Shown: piece by piece, positions 61,342 through 64,000 of the stretch
Layout of the letters: the number at the start of each line of letters is the position of its first letter
How positions within the stretch are numbered: position 1 is the first letter of the stretch
Source of the DNA: Berkiella_A sp963976875
GTDB taxonomy: Bacteria > Pseudomonadota > Gammaproteobacteria > Berkiellales > Berkiellaceae
Assembly: GCA_963976875.1 (NCBI GenBank)
Contig: CAXBML010000007.1
Coordinates: forward strand, 92,898-156,897
Reading direction: 5' to 3'
Length of the DNA stretch: 64,000 nt
Notes under the pieces: model-generated
Seen by the model: only the letters and a program-made list of their open reading frames with translations
What the model was told of the DNA's origin: nothing
Database searches by the model: none
Made by a program: the position numbers and the translations under genes

Positions 61342-61629
61342 TTAACCGGGTACGTGAGACATCACTTGAGACAAGAAAGGACTTGCAAAAGTAAAGTACA
61401 AAGCAATACCAACCCCAATCATGGAAACCGCGTCCAGCAAGCCTGCAACGATAAACATTTTAACTTGAAGCATAGGTACCATTTCAGGTTGACGCGCTGC
61501 GCCCTCTAAGAATTTACCACCTAGCAATCCAAAGCCTATGGCGGTACCCATAGCGCCAAAGCCAATTAGGATAGCAACTGCTACTGCAGTGAAGCCTTGT
61601 AAACTAGATACGATTTGTGCGATTTCCAT
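61342..61629 (-). CDS. atpE: ATP synthase c subunit
   Basis: This 95-residue hairpin of two hydrophobic helices has the polar loop GAARQPEM and the proton-carrying Asp66 in VAGLLDAVSMIGVG. The helix around Asp66 shows none of the Q/T/ES sodium ligands, so the ring is proton-driven. Confidence 0.97.
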   Translation of the reverse strand: MEIAQIVSSLQGFTAVAVAILIGFGAMGTAIGFGLLGGKFLEGAARQPEMVPMLQVKMFIVAGLLDAVSMIGVGIALYFTFASPFLSQVMSHVPG

Positions 61630-61672
61630 TGTCTCTCCTACCCAAAGATTAACTTAAAAAAAAATAAAAAAA

Positions 61673-62446
61673 CTAATGCGCCTCATGAGCCTGGCTAATG
61701 TATACAATAGTCAGCATCATAAAAATAAAGGCCTGCAACACAATGATTAAAATATGAAACACAGCCCAAACCCAACCTAATGGCCACTGTGTCCACCATG
61801 GTAGCAATGCGATTAAAATAAAAATAAGTTCGCCTGCATAAAGGTTACCAAACAATCGTAATCCTAAAGAGATGGGCTTTGCAATCTCATCGACCAGCCT
61901 TAATAATAAATTAAAGGGAAACAGCCACGGGCCAAACGGCACAGTCAACATTTCTTTAAGGAGTCCAACCGGGCCTTTCATCTTAAAGTTATAAAAGATG
62001 ACCAATAAGAAAACGCTGATAGACATTCCCAATGTTAAGTTGGGATCCGTCGTAGGAACGACCTTTAAATATTCCAAGCCAGCTTTGTGCGCCATCAGAG
62101 GCAACAAGTCGACAGGAACAAGATCCATCAGGTTCATCAAAAATACCCACACAAAAATGGTGAGGGCTAAAGGCGCTATCAGCTCACTTTTGCCATGATA
62201 AGTATCTTTTACCTGCTGAGCGACAAAATCCACCAGGACCTCAACTACGTTTTGCAGTTTTCCAGGCACGCCCGATGTGGCTCGCACGGCAGCAAACCGA
62301 AATAAAAGCAAAAAGCCCAAACCTAAAACCCAAGACACAACCAAAGTATCTATGTTGACGCTCCAAAAAGAGTCACTTGGACCTATCGTTAGGTTAGTTA
62401 AGTGGTGCTGTATATATTGCGTTGTTGTGATTGCTTCGCCAGTCAT
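61673..62446 (-). CDS. atpB: ATP synthase a subunit
   Basis: This 257-residue membrane subunit forms the proton channels. It has the essential arginine region EIAKPISLGLRLFGNLYAGELIFILIALL near residue 185 and five or six helices. FWSVNIDTLVVSWVLGLGFL is the first. The length is typical. Confidence 0.97.
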   Translation of the reverse strand: MTGEAITTTQYIQHHLTNLTIGPSDSFWSVNIDTLVVSWVLGLGFLLLFRFAAVRATSGVPGKLQNVVEVLVDFVAQQVKDTYHGKSELIAPLALTIFVWVFLMNLMDLVPVDLLPLMAHKAGLEYLKVVPTTDPNLTLGMSISVFLLVIFYNFKMKGPVGLLKEMLTVPFGPWLFPFNLLLRLVDEIAKPISLGLRLFGNLYAGELIFILIALLPWWTQWPLGWVWAVFHILIIVLQAFIFMMLTIVYISQAHEAH

Positions 62447-62456
62447 ACTCTTTTCG

Positions 62457-62849
62457 TTATTTAATTAAAGTTTTTCTTACCCCCAAATATATGGGAGCCA
62501 ACCAAAATCCAACTTGAGCCAGAATAAACCCAATAAAAATCCAAAGGGGAAGCGCCCAGGTAACTAACAGTGCGCCAACAAACAAAATTGCTGTGAGCAA
62601 TAGCTTCACAGCTTCCCCCAGAAACAAATCCTTTAAAATTTGTTTTGCTTGTCTTGCGCCAAAATGCGAAAACGCTTTTCTATACAAGTATACGTTGGGT
62701 AACAAACACACCAACCCACCTAGCAAGAGCGACCCTGCGGCTTGAATCTGCCAAAAAAACCACACAAGGGGCAAGCAGATTAAAATAACTAAAGCCTGTG
62801 TCATAAGAGCCCACAAAGCGTCGCGATGCCTAAACTTGCTGTGCATCAT
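62457..62849 (-). CDS. atpI: ATP synthase accessory protein AtpI
   Basis: This 130-residue four-helix membrane protein is in the AtpI position at the head of the operon. FFWQIQAAGSLLLGGLVCLLPNVYLYRKAF near residue 30-60 resembles proteobacterial AtpI, which assists c-ring assembly. Sequence conservation in this family is low, so the call leans on position. Confidence 0.87.
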   Translation of the reverse strand: MMHSKFRHRDALWALMTQALVILICLPLVWFFWQIQAAGSLLLGGLVCLLPNVYLYRKAFSHFGARQAKQILKDLFLGEAVKLLLTAILFVGALLVTWALPLWIFIGFILAQVGFWLAPIYLGVRKTLIK

Positions 62850-63067
62850 AATATTTTACCGACACATAAAGGTTGCCAAGCGGGCCAAGTATACTGCCCC
62901 TTGTCTTTGGGATCAAATATTAGCCGCATAATATAATGCTATTTTTACTTTACCCAAAGCTGAGTTGATTACTGAAAAAATCAAACATTCTATTTAACGA
63001 CACTCAGTTATAATTCATCCTATACTCAGAAAACAAGCCTTTTTTATAGTTTGGAAGTTCACTTGAT

Positions 63068-63940
63068 ATGAATACTGAAAATAAGATCCCACCCTTTGAT
63101 TACGAACAAGCTTTCTCTAGAAATATTGGCTGGGTCACGCCCGAAGAACAAATAACGCTAAAAAATAAAAAAATTGCCATCGCAGGCATGGGCGGTGTCG
63201 GTGGACTGCATCTATTAACACAACTGCGTTTAGGACTATCAAACTTTCACATTGCCGACTTTGATACATTTGAACTAGCCAACTTTAATCGCCAGGTTGG
63301 CGCGACCACAGAAACAATCGGCCAACCTAAGGCACAAACGCTCAAAAAAATGGCTGAGGCAATCAACCCTAATGCGAAAGTGGAACTATTTGCAGAAGGT
63401 ATAGATCAAAATTCAATCCCTGATTTTTTAGAGGGTGTGGATATCTTTGTGGATGGTCTTGATTTTTTTGAACTTGAAGCGAGGGCGCAAATATTTGCGG
63501 CTTGCTACCAACGCAACATTCCCGCCATCACCGCAGCCCCCTTGGGAATGGGGTGCGCTCACCTTATCTTCATGCCCAACAAAATGTCTTTTGAAGAATA
63601 TTTCAGGTTTAAAAATAAAACTTATACGCAACAGATCATACGGTTTGCTCTTGGACTAAGCCCCAAATCACCTCATAAACACTACCTAATCTTACCCGAC
63701 AAGATAAATCTAAAAGAAAAACGAGGGCCATCAACCATTATGGGGTGCCAGCTTTGCTCGAGTATCGCAGCAACAGAGGTTTTAAAAATACTTTTAAATC
63801 GCGGCCCCATTTATCCCGCCCCTTACTTTCACATTTTTGATGCCTATCAACAATATGCAAAGCGAAATAAATTATGGCTGGGAAACCAGAATCCATTACA
63901 GCGCTTAAAAGCATATTGGCTTGAAAAACAATTAAAATAA
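63068..63940 (+). CDS. E1-like ThiF/HesA-type adenylyltransferase family protein
   Basis: This 290-residue protein has the nucleotide-binding IAIAGMGGVGGLHLLTQLRLG near residue 37, the NFNRQVGA segment near 75 (equivalent to the NLNRQ adenylation motif of MoeB/ThiF/E1), VDGLDFFELEARAQIF near 130, a distinctive KMSFEEYFRFKN near 175, and GPSTIMGCQLCSSIAATEVLK near 222. The four-cysteine zinc site of MoeB/ThiF is reduced to one CxxC-like pair. The sequence belongs to a widespread uncharacterised ThiF-like branch. No ubiquitin-like ThiS/MoaD partner lies next to it in the window. Its TAA stop is the edge of a 12-bp tandem repeat. Confidence 0.82.
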   Translation: MNTENKIPPFDYEQAFSRNIGWVTPEEQITLKNKKIAIAGMGGVGGLHLLTQLRLGLSNFHIADFDTFELANFNRQVGATTETIGQPKAQTLKKMAEAINPNAKVELFAEGIDQNSIPDFLEGVDIFVDGLDFFELEARAQIFAACYQRNIPAITAAPLGMGCAHLIFMPNKMSFEEYFRFKNKTYTQQIIRFALGLSPKSPHKHYLILPDKINLKEKRGPSTIMGCQLCSSIAATEVLKILLNRGPIYPAPYFHIFDAYQQYAKRNKLWLGNQNPLQRLKAYWLEKQLK

Positions 63941-64000
63941 AAGGGAAAATAAAAGGGAAAATAAAAGGGAAAATAAAAGGGAAAATAAAAGGGAAAATAA
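63939..64000 (+). repeat. 12-bp tandem repeat array, runs off the window
   Basis: Five perfect copies of AAAAGGGAAAAT run from 63939 to 63998, with two more bases to the window end, and a partial unit (AAAAT) lies just before. The array starts inside the stop codon of the E1-like gene. The true copy number is not visible. Confidence 0.93.

Noticed and set aside
63939..64000. CRISPR array at the window end
   Set aside because: The units are 12 bp and directly adjacent, with no spacers.

Overview
The window looks like the chromosome of a gammaproteobacterium. Much of its housekeeping gene order matches Pseudomonas: trxA-rho-ubiD, algZ-algR-hemD-hemX-hemY, lptM-lysA-dapF, dsbB-rsd/algQ-fdxA-algP, glnK/ubiK/comM, dsbA-cytochrome c4/engB/polA/thrB, and glmS-glmU-atpC..atpI. 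The base composition is AT-leaning. Between these blocks lie proteins with eukaryote-type domains: two Ulp1/SENP-like C48 proteases and one F-box/leucine-rich-repeat protein. This mix suggests a host-associated member of the Legionellales/Coxiella side of the class, possibly one that meets a eukaryotic nucleus. That placement is inference; no 16S gene is present.

Layout. 1-5.5 kb: the end of a metal-dependent hydrolase family gene, rpoH behind a CIRCE-like operator, two tandem paralogues of unknown function that share a promoter module, and elbB. 5.5-8.7 kb: a leftward set of membrane and redox genes (sterol desaturase family, TVP38/TMEM64, class I flavin disulfide oxidoreductase). 8.8-13 kb: trxA, rho, ubiD, a flavin reductase. 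13.5-15.7 kb: the two Ulp1-like proteases. 16-23 kb: fpr, hemY, hemX, an outer membrane barrel gene, hemD, algR, algZ, with hemC missing from its usual place. 23-29.3 kb: esterase, lptM, lysA, dapF, dsbB, rsd, fdxA, algP-like. 29.3-36.4 kb: HAD phosphatase, D-2-hydroxyacid dehydrogenase, a 34-residue membrane protein, PII, ubiK, CDP-alcohol phosphatidyltransferase, a Kef-type antiporter, comM. 36.4-45 kb: cytochrome c5, tRNA-Arg(CCG), a degenerate encapsulated-ferritin-like protein, a YgjP-type protease, dam, dsbA, cytochrome c4, engB, polA, thrB. 45-52.5 kb: F-box/LRR protein, uvrD, MFS transporter, hmgA, an HU-like protein, an SRAP protein. 52.5-62.9 kb: glmS, glmU and the complete F1Fo ATP synthase operon atpIBEFHAGDC. 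63-64 kb: an E1-like ThiF family protein followed by a 12-bp tandem repeat that runs out of the window.

The housekeeping genes cover cell-wall precursor supply (lysA, dapF, glmS, glmU), respiration and haem (ATP synthase, cytochromes c4 and c5, hemDXY, ubiD, ubiK), periplasmic disulfide formation (dsbA, dsbB) and DNA replication or repair (polA, uvrD, dam). Five intergenic palindromic elements, four of them one recognisable family, sit beside gene 3' ends. The most notable material is the candidate effector set (Ulp1-like pair, F-box/LRR), the tandem paralogue pair with its shared upstream element, and the HrcA-type operator at rpoH. Start codons were moved from the longest reading frame wherever a ribosome binding site or family length argued for it; this is noted gene by gene.
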